A DNA stretch of 64,000 bases, from positions 5,387,501 through 5,451,500 of the forward strand of contig NZ_CP027773.1 in the NCBI RefSeq assembly GCF_003019815.1. The letters run 5' to 3'. The notes under the pieces were generated by a model. The model did no database searches, had not been told where the DNA came from, and was given only the letters and a program-made list of their open reading frames with translations. Position numbers and translations under genes: made by a program. The stretch comes from Variovorax sp. PMC12 (GTDB taxonomy: Bacteria > Pseudomonadota > Gammaproteobacteria > Burkholderiales > Burkholderiaceae_C). Of this stretch, positions 26,994 to 35,806 are shown piece by piece (the first letter of the stretch is position 1; each line of letters begins with the position of its first letter).

Positions 26994-27193
26994 TGACACT
27001 CCTTCGGGGGAAAGGACGGCCAGATAGTGGAATGTTTTTATTTCACCCGCCGCGACCCGCAATAAATGCCTGATCGGCGCGGTGGGGTGTTTGTCACATC
27101 ATGCGACAGCGCCAAGACGCGGGCAAGTAGGCCGAAACCGGCAATAACCCTTGAATCCGGCCGTGCGCGGGCCTCTGGGCTATCGTCGCGGCC

Positions 27194-29710
27194 ATGAATG
27201 CCTCCCTCCGCCTGGGTTGGCGCACGCTCTGGCGCGACCTGCGCGCCGGCGAGCTGCGCCTGTTGATCGTCGCCGTGCTGCTGGCCGTGGCCGCGCTCAC
27301 GGCCGTCGGCTTCTTCGCCGACCGCCTGCAGGGCGGGCTGCAGCGCGATGCGCGCCAGCTGCTGGGCGGCGACGCCGTGGTGGTCAGCGACAACCCGACG
27401 CCCGAGGCCTTCGTGGCGCAGGCCAGGTCGCTGGGCCTGGAAGGCACCGGCACCTACGGCTTCCCCACCATGGCCCGGGCCGAAGACGCACAGGGCGGCG
27501 CCAGCAAGCTGGTGGCGCTGAAGGCGGTGACGGCGGGCTACCCGCTGCGCGGCAGCCTGCAGACATCGGCCACGCTGGACGGCCCGGGCGCCGTCACCCG
27601 CGACATCCCGCCGCCGGGCGAAGTCTGGGTCGATGCCTCGCTGCTCGACTCGCTGGGCCTGAAGATCGACGACACCCTGCTGCTCGGCGACGCCGGCCTT
27701 CGCGTGGGCCGCGTCATCACGCTGGAGCCCGACCGCGGCGCCGGCTTCATGAGCTTTTCTCCGCGTGTCATGCTCAACCAGGCCGACGTGGCGCGCACCG
27801 CGCTCGTGCAGCCGGCCAGCCGCGTGGGCTACCGCTATGCCGTGGCGGGCGACGACGCGGCCGTCAAGCGCTTCACCGACTGGGCCGACGCCACGCTCAA
27901 GAAGGGCGAACTGCGCGGCGTGCGGCTCGATTCCTTCGAAAGCGGCCGGCCCGAGATGCGCCAGACGCTCGACCGCGCCGAGAAATTCCTGAGCCTGGTC
28001 GCGCTGCTCGCGGCGCTGCTGTCGGCGGTGGCCGTCGCGCTGGCCGCGCGCGGATTCGCGGCCAGTCACCTCGACGACTGCGCCATGCTGCGGGTGCTGG
28101 GCCAGAGCCAGCGCACCATCGCGGCGGCCTATACCTTCGAGTTCGCGGTGATCGGCGTGGTCGCCAGCGGGCTGGGCGTGGCCATCGGCTTCGCGGTGCA
28201 CTACGTGTTCGTGCTGCTGCTGTCGGGCCTGGTCGAGACCGCGCTGCCGGCCGCCACGCTGTGGCCCGTGGCCTTCGGCCTGGGCATGGGGCTCACGCTG
28301 CTGTTCGCCTTCGGCCTGCCGCCGGTGCTGCAGCTGGCCCGCGTGCCGCCGCTGCGCGTGATCCGGCGCGACGTGGGCGGGCTCAAGCCGGCCTCGCTGG
28401 CGGTGCTGGGCGTGGGCGTGGCCGGCTTCGCGGCGCTGCTCATGGCGGCCAGTAGCGACATCAAGCTGGGCCTGATCGCCGTCGGCGGCTTCGCGGGCGC
28501 GGTGGCGGTGTTCGCGCTGCTGAGCTGGCTCGCGGTGAAGGTGCTGCGCCGCAGCGTGAACGAAACCACCGCGCCGCGCTGGCTGGTGCTGGCCACGCGG
28601 CAGATCTCCGCCCGGCCGGCCTATGCGGTGGTGCAGGTCAGCGCGCTGGCCGTGGGCCTGCTGGCGCTGGTGCTGCTGGTGCTGCTGCGCACCGACCTGG
28701 TGGCGAGCTGGCGCCAGGCCACGCCGCCGGACGCGCCCAACCGCTTCGTCATCAACGTCATGCCCGACCAGAGCGAGGCCTTCCAGAAGTCGCTGCGCGA
28801 CGCGGGCGTGAGCAAGTTCGACTGGTACCCGATGATCCGCGGCCGCCTCGTGGCCATCAACGACAAGCCTGTCACGCCCGACGACTACACCGAAGACCGC
28901 GCCAAGCGCCTCGTCGACCGCGAGTTCAACCTCAGCAACAGCGCGGAGGCGCCCGCGCACAACAGCATCACCGCCGGCAAGTGGACGCCCGGCGCGAAGA
29001 ACGAGGTGAGCGTGGAAGAGGGCCTGGCCGAGACGCTCGGCCTGAAGCTGGGCGACACGCTGCGCTTCGACATCGGCGGCATGCAGAACGACGCGCGCAT
29101 CACCTCGTTGCGCAAGGTCGACTGGGGTTCGCTGCATGCCAACTTCTTCGTGATGTACACGGTGGCCTCGCTGGCCGACGTGCCCACCACCTACATGGGC
29201 GCCTTCCGCGCGCCCGAGACGCGCGGCTTCGACAACGCGCTGGTGCGCAGCTACCCCAACGTGACCAACGTCGACATGAGCGCCACCATCAACCAGGTGC
29301 AGCGCGTGCTCGACCAGGTGATCCGCGCGGTGGAGTTCCTGTTCGGCTTCACGCTGGCCGCCGGGCTGGTGGTGCTGTTCGCGGCCGTGACGGCCACGCG
29401 CGAGGAGCGTGCGCGCGAGTTCGCGGTGATGCGCGCGGTGGGCGCGCGCGCCAGCCTGCTGCGCCAGGTGCAGCGCGCCGAGCTGGCGGGCGTCGGGCTG
29501 CTCGCGGGTTTTCTCGCGAGCATCGTGGCCTCGGTGATCGGCTGGGCGCTGGCGCGCTACGTGTTCGAGTTCAGCTGGACCGCCTCGCCGGTGGTTCCGC
29601 TCGCGGGCGCGCTGGCGGGCGCGGTGCTGGCGCTGGGCGCGGGATGGTGGGGCCTGCGCGACGTGCTGCGCCGCCCGGTGGTGGACACCCTGCGCCGCGC
29701 GGCCGAGTAG
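27194..29710 (+). CDS. FtsX-family ABC transporter permease
   Basis: An 838-residue inner-membrane protein of the YbbP/FtsX (MacB-like) permease class. An N-terminal membrane segment (LLIVAVLLAVAALTAVGFF) is followed by a periplasmic MacB-type core domain. A first FtsX block lies near residues 265-400 and a second at about 715-835 (FLFGFTLAAGLVVLFAAVTA, then a terminal hydrophobic pair). The layout with two FtsX blocks in one chain matches permeases that pair with a LolD/YbbA-type ATPase. No such ATPase or TesA gene is adjacent here, so the partner must be elsewhere. It is transcribed divergently from the formate dehydrogenase operon across about 200 bp. Confidence 0.85.
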   Translation: MNASLRLGWRTLWRDLRAGELRLLIVAVLLAVAALTAVGFFADRLQGGLQRDARQLLGGDAVVVSDNPTPEAFVAQARSLGLEGTGTYGFPTMARAEDAQGGASKLVALKAVTAGYPLRGSLQTSATLDGPGAVTRDIPPPGEVWVDASLLDSLGLKIDDTLLLGDAGLRVGRVITLEPDRGAGFMSFSPRVMLNQADVARTALVQPASRVGYRYAVAGDDAAVKRFTDWADATLKKGELRGVRLDSFESGRPEMRQTLDRAEKFLSLVALLAALLSAVAVALAARGFAASHLDDCAMLRVLGQSQRTIAAAYTFEFAVIGVVASGLGVAIGFAVHYVFVLLLSGLVETALPAATLWPVAFGLGMGLTLLFAFGLPPVLQLARVPPLRVIRRDVGGLKPASLAVLGVGVAGFAALLMAASSDIKLGLIAVGGFAGAVAVFALLSWLAVKVLRRSVNETTAPRWLVLATRQISARPAYAVVQVSALAVGLLALVLLVLLRTDLVASWRQATPPDAPNRFVINVMPDQSEAFQKSLRDAGVSKFDWYPMIRGRLVAINDKPVTPDDYTEDRAKRLVDREFNLSNSAEAPAHNSITAGKWTPGAKNEVSVEEGLAETLGLKLGDTLRFDIGGMQNDARITSLRKVDWGSLHANFFVMYTVASLADVPTTYMGAFRAPETRGFDNALVRSYPNVTNVDMSATINQVQRVLDQVIRAVEFLFGFTLAAGLVVLFAAVTATREERAREFAVMRAVGARASLLRQVQRAELAGVGLLAGFLASIVASVIGWALARYVFEFSWTASPVVPLAGALAGAVLALGAGWWGLRDVLRRPVVDTLRRAAE

Positions 29711-29739
29711 CAATCTTTTTCTTCGGCAGGGGGCCGGAC

Positions 29740-29772
29740 GGGGCCGGGGAATGCAATACATTCCCCGGCCCC
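29740..29772. terminator. Perfect 14-bp inverted repeat between permease and ATPase genes
   Basis: GGGGCCGGGGAATG and CATTCCCCGGCCCC are exact reverse complements separated by CAATA. No T-run follows, so it is not a textbook intrinsic terminator. It sits 30 bp after the permease stop and 29 bp before the ATPase start, so it may act as terminator, attenuator or operator. Confidence 0.5.
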
Positions 29773-29801
29773 GTATTCAATTCCGAAGTGAACCCCCTTA
29801 C

Positions 29802-31406
29802 ATGCGCTTGGCGTCATTCCAGATCACCAACTTTCGCTCGATCAACAACAGCGGTTCCATCGACTCCACACAGATCACGGCGATCCTCGGTCGAAATGAC
29901 AGCGGCAAATCGAATCTGCTGCGTGCGCTCCACAGCCTGAACCCGGCCGACGGCCTGGTCGAACTCAGCCCCATCAAGGACTTTCCGCGGCATCGCCGCT
30001 TGGAGGAGTGCAGCGGCGACACGCCCGTGGTCTCCACCCGCTGGGCGCTCAACGAGAGCGAGCAGGCGGCCCTGGCCGAGATCCTGCCGCGCGCCGCGGG
30101 CGTGCGCCACGTCACCGCCGGCCGCGGCTACGCCGCCGTGCGCTGGGCCGGGCTCGAAGGCCTGAACGCGCTGTCGCTCGATGTCGGCGACATCAAGGCC
30201 AAGGTCCGCAAGATCGTGCCGGCGGTCAAGGCCGCCGCCGAGAAGGTGTCCGAAGAACAGCGCGCCCTGCTCGAGCAGGAGTCCGACACCTTCGACGCCG
30301 CGATGATCATGAGCCCCGACTACGTCAAGTGGTCGGAAGGCGCGGTGAAGGCCATGCAGGCGCTGCGCAAGGCACTGGCCGCGGCCGATGCCGAGCTCAG
30401 CGACAAGCAGGACCAGATGCTCGCCGAGCTGGAAGACATGGCACGCGCCATTGCCAACGACGAGCCCGCGCTGGCCCGCGCCCGCGCCTGGGTGCTGGAG
30501 AAGCTGCCGCGCTTCGTGTACGTGGACGAATACCCGGCGCTGCCGGGCCGCCAGAACATCGCCGAGTACCTGGGCCGCGAGGGCTGGGGCCAGCTCACGC
30601 CGGAGCAGCAGAGCTTCGGCAAGCTGTGCAAGGTGGCGGGGCTCGATCCGCGCAAGCTGCAGGAACTGCTCGACAGGAACGACCAGGCCACGCGCAACCA
30701 GCTCGCCAACCGCGCCGGCTCGGTGGTGACGGCCGAGATCCGCCGGCTCTGGAAAGACCGCCCGCTCAAGGTGCGCTTCAACCTCGACGGCCAGTACCTC
30801 GACACGCTGGTGTCCGACCCGAACGGCGCCTACGAAGTCGAGGTGAACCTGGAGGAGCGCAGCCGCGGCTTCCAGTGGTTCTTCTCGTTCTACATCGCGT
30901 TCTTCGCCGACACCCAGGGCGGCCGCGCGCAAGACGCCATCCTGCTGCTGGACGAACCCGGCCTGCACCTGCACGCCCATTCGCAGGCCGACCTGCTGGC
31001 GCACTTCGAGAAAGACTTCGGCAACCAGATCATCTACACCACGCATTCGCCGTTCATGGTGCCTGTGCACCGGCTCGACGCCGTGCGCACGGCCAGCCTG
31101 GACGAGACCAGCGGCACCACGGTGAGCAACGCCGCCGAGGGCGACGAGCGCACGCTGTTCCCGCTGAAGGCCGCGCTGGCGCTGAGCCGCATGGCGAGCG
31201 AACCGGTGAAGGTGGAAGCCGCGAAGCCGGTGGCTGCGAAGGCTGTGGCCGGGGAGGTGACCAAGCCTGCCAAGGTGGCGAAGCCCATGGATGCGGTGGT
31301 GGCTGTTGCGGCAGCACCTGCAGTTGCAGCCGAGGCTGCCGTGGAGCCGGCACCTGTCGGCGCTGTCGTCGAACCGGCGGACAGCGAACTGACTCAAGCC
31401 GCCTGA
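29802..31406 (+). CDS. OLD-like AAA ATPase without TOPRIM domain
   Basis: A 534-residue ATPase of the OLD/RecF-like class. Walker A is GRNDSGKSN (30-38), after an N-terminal strand pattern FQITNFRSINNSG. A long coiled insertion (about 125-260) separates it from the C-terminal half with signature RSRGFQWFFSFY, Walker B AILLLDEPGLHLH and the THSPFM switch. No TOPRIM nuclease region follows. Instead the protein ends in about 80 residues of Ala/Val/Pro/Lys repeats (VAAKAVAGEVTKPAKVAKP...), probably disordered. The ATG at 29802 is used because the frame upstream runs through the inverted repeat. OLD-like ATPases often act with nucleases in phage defence, but no nuclease partner is adjacent, so the role is open. 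Confidence 0.75.
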   Translation: MRLASFQITNFRSINNSGSIDSTQITAILGRNDSGKSNLLRALHSLNPADGLVELSPIKDFPRHRRLEECSGDTPVVSTRWALNESEQAALAEILPRAAGVRHVTAGRGYAAVRWAGLEGLNALSLDVGDIKAKVRKIVPAVKAAAEKVSEEQRALLEQESDTFDAAMIMSPDYVKWSEGAVKAMQALRKALAAADAELSDKQDQMLAELEDMARAIANDEPALARARAWVLEKLPRFVYVDEYPALPGRQNIAEYLGREGWGQLTPEQQSFGKLCKVAGLDPRKLQELLDRNDQATRNQLANRAGSVVTAEIRRLWKDRPLKVRFNLDGQYLDTLVSDPNGAYEVEVNLEERSRGFQWFFSFYIAFFADTQGGRAQDAILLLDEPGLHLHAHSQADLLAHFEKDFGNQIIYTTHSPFMVPVHRLDAVRTASLDETSGTTVSNAAEGDERTLFPLKAALALSRMASEPVKVEAAKPVAAKAVAGEVTKPAKVAKPMDAVVAVAAAPAVAAEAAVEPAPVGAVVEPADSELTQAA

Positions 31407-31431
31407 GACCTGCGCCGGCGAACCACCCGGC

Positions 31432-31755
31432 TCATGCGGCACCGACCATGCGCCGCATGAGCAGGCCTTTGAGGTCTCTTCGCGTGTCGCAGACGAGGTG
31501 GATGTAGGCGGTGTCCGCCCGTACTTCGTAGATGACCCGATTCATGCCCGAAATGAGCTGGCGGTACTGGGCCGTGTTCAGGTTCTCGAGCTCATCGGGG
31601 ACCCGTCCTGAATGAGGGTGTGCTTCGATCATCGCCACGGTTTCCTTGATCTTTCCGTAGCTGCCGGCCCAGGCCGCGGGGCCGAAGTTCTTGATGATGT
31701 AGCGGCGCAGGTCCTTCAGGTCGGCTTCTGCAGACCGCAGGAACACGACCTTCAT
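31432..31755 (-). CDS. parE: ParE/RelE-family toxin
   Basis: A 107-residue basic protein with the RelE/ParE fold pattern: MKVVFLRSAEADLKDLRRYI at the start, then a helix pair, NTAQYRQLI, and the strand MNRVIYEV followed by AYIHLVCDTRRDL. ParE members poison DNA gyrase, and RelE members cut mRNA; the sequence is nearer to ParE but the activity is not certain. Its start overlaps the antitoxin stop (ATGA), giving the usual antitoxin-first operon. Confidence 0.82.
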   Translation of the reverse strand: MKVVFLRSAEADLKDLRRYIIKNFGPAAWAGSYGKIKETVAMIEAHPHSGRVPDELENLNTAQYRQLISGMNRVIYEVRADTAYIHLVCDTRRDLKGLLMRRMVGAA

Positions 31756-32024
31756 TGACCGTCTTCTTTGTCCAGGTCGGCGAACACATCCGTGGCGGAG
31801 CGGAAGTGGCCCTGTTCGATTTCACGATTGCCGAGCGCAAGAACCTTGAGCAGCGCCAGCGTGGCTTCGTGTTCCTCGTAGGACTGGACGTCCATCACCA
31901 CGAGCTTGGCTTCGCCGTTCTGCGTGATGACCAGCGGTTCACGGGTCTCTGCAAGCGTCTTCACGATGTCCGCGGCGTGGCTCTTGAGATAGCTGATGGG
32001 CTTGACCTGCGTGGAGAAATTCAT
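31752..32024 (-). CDS. Phd/YefM-family antitoxin
   Basis: A 90-residue antitoxin. The N-terminal part (ISYLKSHAADIVKTLAETREPLVIT and NGEAKLVVMDVQSYEE) is the DNA-binding Phd/YefM fold; the C-terminal 35 residues would wrap the toxin. The ATG at 32024 gives the typical family N-terminus; the frame is open further upstream but that stretch is inside the neighbouring LysR gene. It likely represses its own promoter together with ParE. Confidence 0.85.
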   Translation of the reverse strand: MNFSTQVKPISYLKSHAADIVKTLAETREPLVITQNGEAKLVVMDVQSYEEHEATLALLKVLALGNREIEQGHFRSATDVFADLDKEDGQ

Positions 32025-32058
32025 GCGTTCACCCTGAGGGAATCGGTTGTCGGACTGA

Positions 32059-32949
32059 TTATGGTCTGAATTCGGTCTGAAACATCCGCACGCTGGCGAA
32101 GTCCACGAACGCCCGCACCTTCGGCGACAGCTGCCGGCTCGACGGCCACAACGCCGAGAACTGGCCCTGCCGCGCGACGTGCCCGGCCAGCACGCAGTGC
32201 AGCTCGCCGCGCCCCAGCGAATCGCGCGCAAGGAAGTCGGGCATGTAAGCCACGCCCAGCCCGGCGACGGCTGCGCCGAGCATGGCTTCCATGTTGTTGC
32301 ACAGCAGGGTGGTAGGCAGTTGTTCGGGCAGGCCGGGCAGGTCCCATTCCTCGATCTTTCCGCCGGTGACGAACTTGTAGCGCAGGCATGCATGCTGCGC
32401 GAGCTCGGCCGGCACGCGTGGTTCGCCGTGACGCGCCAGGTACGCGGGCGAGGCGACCAGCACGAACTGGAACGGCCCCAGCCGCCGCGCCACCAGCTGC
32501 GAATCGACCAGTTCGCCGCTGCGGATGGCGACGTCGACGTCCTCGGCGATCACGTCGACCAGCCGGTCGTTGAAGTCGAGGTCGAGTTCGATCTCGGGGT
32601 AGGTGGCCTTGAACTCCGGCAGGATCGGCAGCAGGAAGCGATAGCCGATGGTCGGCAGGCTCACGCGCAGCCGGCCGCGCGGCGCGGCGACGGCGTCCTG
32701 CATCATGGCCCGCGCGTCGTCCAGTTCGTCGAGGATGCGCCGGCAGCGCTCGTGGAACAGCACGCCTTCCTGGGTGAGCCGCGTGTGGCGCGTGGTGCGG
32801 TTGAAGAGCCGCACGCCGAGCTGCTGTTCGAGCCGCGCCACGTTCTTGCCCACCGCCGAGGCCGAAATGCCGAGCAGGCGGCCGGCCTTGGCAAAGCTGA
32901 GCTGGTCCGCCGCCCGCACGAAAGATTCGAGCCCGCTGAAACTGTCCAT
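32059..32949 (-). CDS. LysR-family transcriptional regulator
   Basis: A 296-residue regulator with an N-terminal winged helix-turn-helix (FVRAADQLSFAKAGRLLGIS...VGKNVARLEQQLGVRLFNRT). The effector domain from about residue 90 includes GRLRVSLPTIGY and DVAIRSGELVDS. It belongs to the CrgA-like group common in Comamonadaceae. The start at 32949 gives MDSFSGLESFVRAAD, the normal beginning. It diverges from the MFS exporter gene across 113 bp, so it probably controls that gene and itself. Confidence 0.9.
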   Translation of the reverse strand: MDSFSGLESFVRAADQLSFAKAGRLLGISASAVGKNVARLEQQLGVRLFNRTTRHTRLTQEGVLFHERCRRILDELDDARAMMQDAVAAPRGRLRVSLPTIGYRFLLPILPEFKATYPEIELDLDFNDRLVDVIAEDVDVAIRSGELVDSQLVARRLGPFQFVLVASPAYLARHGEPRVPAELAQHACLRYKFVTGGKIEEWDLPGLPEQLPTTLLCNNMEAMLGAAVAGLGVAYMPDFLARDSLGRGELHCVLAGHVARQGQFSALWPSSRQLSPKVRAFVDFASVRMFQTEFRP

Positions 32950-33062
32950 CAATTGGCAACCTGTGGTTGGGAGTGATAGGACCAATGGTGCCATTTCCAT
33001 TCCATTGGTTCCTTTCTATCTTCTCTTCATCGTCTTCTTTCGTGCGAAAGCACCTTTTTCCG

Positions 33063-34574
33063 ATGTCTTCTTCGTCATCTTCCAGGAACTGGCTGCTGGT
33101 CGCCGTGTGCCTCGCGGCGCTTGGCATGCCGCTGAGCTTCACCGGCCCGGCGGTGGTGCTGCCCGCGATCCGCGACGCGCTCGGCGGCAGCCCGGTGCAG
33201 CTCAACTGGGTGACCAACGCCTTCATGCTGAGCTTCGGCGCGACGCTGATGGCGGCCGGTGCGCTGGCCGACGCGTATGGCCGCAAGCGCGTGTTCCTGC
33301 TGGGGCTTGCCGTTGTGGCGTCGAGCAGTTCGCTGCTCACGCTGGCGCCCGGCATCGTTTCGTTCGATCTGGCGCGTGCCCTGCAGGGGCTCGGCTCCGC
33401 CGCGGCCTTCGCGGCGGGCACGGCGGCGCTGGCGCAGGTGTTCGACGGCACGGCGCGCACGCGGGCCTTCAGCCTGATCGGCACTTCCTTCGGCGTGGGC
33501 CTGTCGTGCGGCTCGATTCTTTCGGGCTGGCTCGCGCAGGGCTTCGGCTGGCAGGCGGTGATGCTGAGCCCGGCCGCGGTGAGCCTGCTGGCGCTGTGCA
33601 TCGCGTCGGTGAGCATGCGCGAGTCGCGCAACCCGAACGCGATGGGCCTGGACATGCCGGGCACGCTCAGCTTCACCGCCGCGCTGAGCCTGCTCACGCT
33701 GGGTGTGCTGCAGGCGCCCGACAGCGGCTGGTGCAGCCCCTGGGTCATCGGTGCGCTGGCCGGCGCGGCGCTGATGGGCGCGGCCTTCGTCGCGATCGAG
33801 CGGCGCGTGGCGCATCCGATGCTCGACCTGTCGCTGTTCCGCTTTCCGCGTTTCGTCGGCGTGCAACTGCTGGCCGCGGCGCCGGCCTACGGGTTCGTGG
33901 TGCTGCTGGTGCTGCTGCCGATCCGCTTCGTGGGGCTCGAGGGGCGCGGCGCGATCGAGGCGGGGGCCTTCATGTTCGCGCTTTCGGGGCCGATCCTTGT
34001 CGTGCCGACGCTGGCGGCATCGCTCGCGCACCGGTTCTCGGCGGGTGCAATTTCGGCCGTGGGGCTGCTGGTGTGCGCCGCGGGGCTTTTCTGGCTCAGC
34101 CGCAGCGCGCCGGGCACGCCGCTGGGCGTGATGGTGTGGCCGCTGCTGCTGATCGGCGGCGGCATCGGCCTGCCCTGGGGCCTGATGGACGGCCTTGCCG
34201 TGAGCGTGGTGCCGCGCGAAAGGGCGGGCATGGCCTCGGGCATCTTCAACACGGTGCGGGTGGCAGGCGAGGGCATTGCCCTGGCACTGGTGGGCGCCGG
34301 GCTGACGGCATTGGTGGCGCTGCAGCTGGGATCGTCTTCAGGCGCGTCGCAGGCGGCGCAACGCGTGACGACGGGCGACCTGCCACAGGCGCTGGCGTTG
34401 TTGCCCGGCGTGGGCCGTGCCGCGCTGTTGCATGCGTACGGCGCGGCGTTCGGCACGCTGCTGTGCGTGCTGGCTGGGGTGACCGTGTTGACGGCGCTGG
34501 TGGTGCTTGTGTTCCTGCGCGGGCAGACGCATTCGGAGACAAGCGCGGCGGCGCTGGAGTCGCCGGCCTGCTGA
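33063..34574 (+). CDS. MFS drug-type exporter (14-TM, DHA2-like)
   Basis: A 503-residue membrane transporter. The N-terminal half carries the DHA2 pattern: TGPAVVLPAIRDALG, LNWVTNAFMLSFGATLMAAGALADAYGRKR (motif A) and ARALQGLGSAAAFAAGTAAL (motif C-like region). About fourteen hydrophobic segments can be counted. The start at 33063 (MSSSSSSRNW) is preferred to the longer in-frame start because the extra residues overlap the promoter gap shared with the divergent LysR gene. The substrate is unknown; the pairing suggests induction by an aromatic or toxic compound. Confidence 0.85.
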   Translation: MSSSSSSRNWLLVAVCLAALGMPLSFTGPAVVLPAIRDALGGSPVQLNWVTNAFMLSFGATLMAAGALADAYGRKRVFLLGLAVVASSSSLLTLAPGIVSFDLARALQGLGSAAAFAAGTAALAQVFDGTARTRAFSLIGTSFGVGLSCGSILSGWLAQGFGWQAVMLSPAAVSLLALCIASVSMRESRNPNAMGLDMPGTLSFTAALSLLTLGVLQAPDSGWCSPWVIGALAGAALMGAAFVAIERRVAHPMLDLSLFRFPRFVGVQLLAAAPAYGFVVLLVLLPIRFVGLEGRGAIEAGAFMFALSGPILVVPTLAASLAHRFSAGAISAVGLLVCAAGLFWLSRSAPGTPLGVMVWPLLLIGGGIGLPWGLMDGLAVSVVPRERAGMASGIFNTVRVAGEGIALALVGAGLTALVALQLGSSSGASQAAQRVTTGDLPQALALLPGVGRAALLHAYGAAFGTLLCVLAGVTVLTALVVLVFLRGQTHSETSAAALESPAC

Positions 34575-34583
34575 AGGGCCCTG

Positions 34584-34709
34584 TCTTGCTCCTTGCCCTT
34601 TCGGGGGGGGGGGTGGGATGGGGGCACGCGGCGATGGTTTTTGCGCGGGGATTTTTCGAGCGCCGCCTGCCCCCACCCCGGCCCTCCCCCGGGAGGGGAG
34701 GGAGAAAGA
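34584..34709. repeat. Dispersed two-hairpin repeat, copy 3
   Basis: Between the MFS exporter and slyX. The right half is CTGCCCCCACCCCGGCCC followed by CTCCCCCGGGAGGGGAG. The left half contains a run of twelve G bases (34603-34614), probably an expanded tract. The core (GCGGCGATGGTTTTTGCGCGG) matches copy 1 on the opposite strand. Confidence 0.78.
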
Positions 34710-34814
34710 CCGCGACCGGGGTTCGGCCTGCGCAACCACTCGATGCCAGCGTCTGGCGCGGCTGGGCGCGGCGTCACAAAACTTCAGGCGGTCTTCCTGT
34801 CCAATAGCGGCACC

Positions 34815-35039
34815 ATGGAAAACCAACCGAACGAACTCGAACCGCGCGTGACCGAGCTCGAAATCAAGTCGAGCTACGCCGAAGACCTGCTGGACCAGCT
34901 GAACATGACGATCTACCGCCAACAGCAGCAGATCGACCGGCTGATCCTGCAGGTCACGCAACTCAGGGAGCAGAGCCAGAACGCGTCACAGGACGGCGCG
35001 GCCCGCAACCCGCGCGACGAACTGCCGCCGCATTACTGA
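34815..35039 (+). CDS. slyX: SlyX family protein
   Basis: A 74-residue protein forming one long coiled coil (VTELEIKSSYAEDLLDQLNM, then YRQQQQIDRLILQVTQLREQ) and ending in the family signature DELPPHY. Its function is unknown in any organism. The ATG at 34815 gives the common length; the frame upstream belongs to the repeat element. It is convergent with the TrhA gene, 10 bp away. Confidence 0.88.
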   Translation: MENQPNELEPRVTELEIKSSYAEDLLDQLNMTIYRQQQQIDRLILQVTQLREQSQNASQDGAARNPRDELPPHY

Positions 35040-35049
35040 GCCAGGCAGA

Positions 35050-35736
35050 TCAGCCGTGCGAATGCCAGAGCACGGCGAAGAAGTGGCAGGTGCTGCCGGC
35101 CAGCACGAACAGATGCCAGACGGAGTGGGCGTAGCGCACCTTGTTGTCGAACAGGAACACTACTGCACCGGCGGTGTAGAAAAGTCCACCGGCTACCAGC
35201 CAGCCCAGGCCCGCCGCCGACATACGCTCGTACAGCGGCACGGCCGCCATCAGCGCCATCCAGCCCATCGCCACATAGAGCCCCGTCGACCACAGCGGAT
35301 GCCGCAGCCGGTTGAACAGCTTGGCGCTCACGCCCAGCGCGGCCGCAGCGCAGATCGCGCCGAACAGGGTCCAGCCCAGCGGCCCGCGCAGCACGCCGAA
35401 CAGGAAGGGCATGTAGCTCCCCGCGATGAACAGGTAGATGGCCGCATGGTCCAGCCGGTTGAACCAGGCCTTGGCCCGGCCCATCGGCAGCGCGTGGTAC
35501 AGCGTGGAAATCAGGTACAGCACGATGGCCGTGCCCGCGAACAGGCAGGCGCCGACCACGCCGGCCGCCTGGCCCTTCTGCGCCGCGCTGTAGACCAGGA
35601 TGGGCAGCGCCGCGATGGCCAGCGCCAGGCCCAGGCCGTGGCTCAGGGCGTTGAAGAGCTCTTCCATCGCGGTCTGGTCGCGGGCCGCCAGCACCGAAGC
35701 GCGAGGCGAGGAACGGGTCTGTGCAGGTGCAGTCAT
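35050..35736 (-). CDS. trhA: TrhA/haemolysin III family membrane protein (PAQR type)
   Basis: A 228-residue protein with seven predicted transmembrane helices. Conserved family elements are the first-helix motif NALSHGLGLAL, STLYHALP after helix 2, the DHAAIYLFIAGSYMPF segment, and the final HSVWHLFVLAGSTCHFFAVL with the histidine pair. These His/Asp/Ser residues form the metal site in PAQR proteins. Named for haemolysis in Bacillus, the family is now linked to membrane fluidity homeostasis. It is monocistronic; the upstream gap of 70 bp to regA shows nothing striking. Confidence 0.9.
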   Translation of the reverse strand: MTAPAQTRSSPRASVLAARDQTAMEELFNALSHGLGLALAIAALPILVYSAAQKGQAAGVVGACLFAGTAIVLYLISTLYHALPMGRAKAWFNRLDHAAIYLFIAGSYMPFLFGVLRGPLGWTLFGAICAAAALGVSAKLFNRLRHPLWSTGLYVAMGWMALMAAVPLYERMSAAGLGWLVAGGLFYTAGAVVFLFDNKVRYAHSVWHLFVLAGSTCHFFAVLWHSHG

Positions 35737-35806
35737 CAGGAGCGGAACCTCATGAAAAATGGATTTGCGGCATCAAGCTTGCCAGAAGCGTGCCACGCGT
35801 TTCTGG

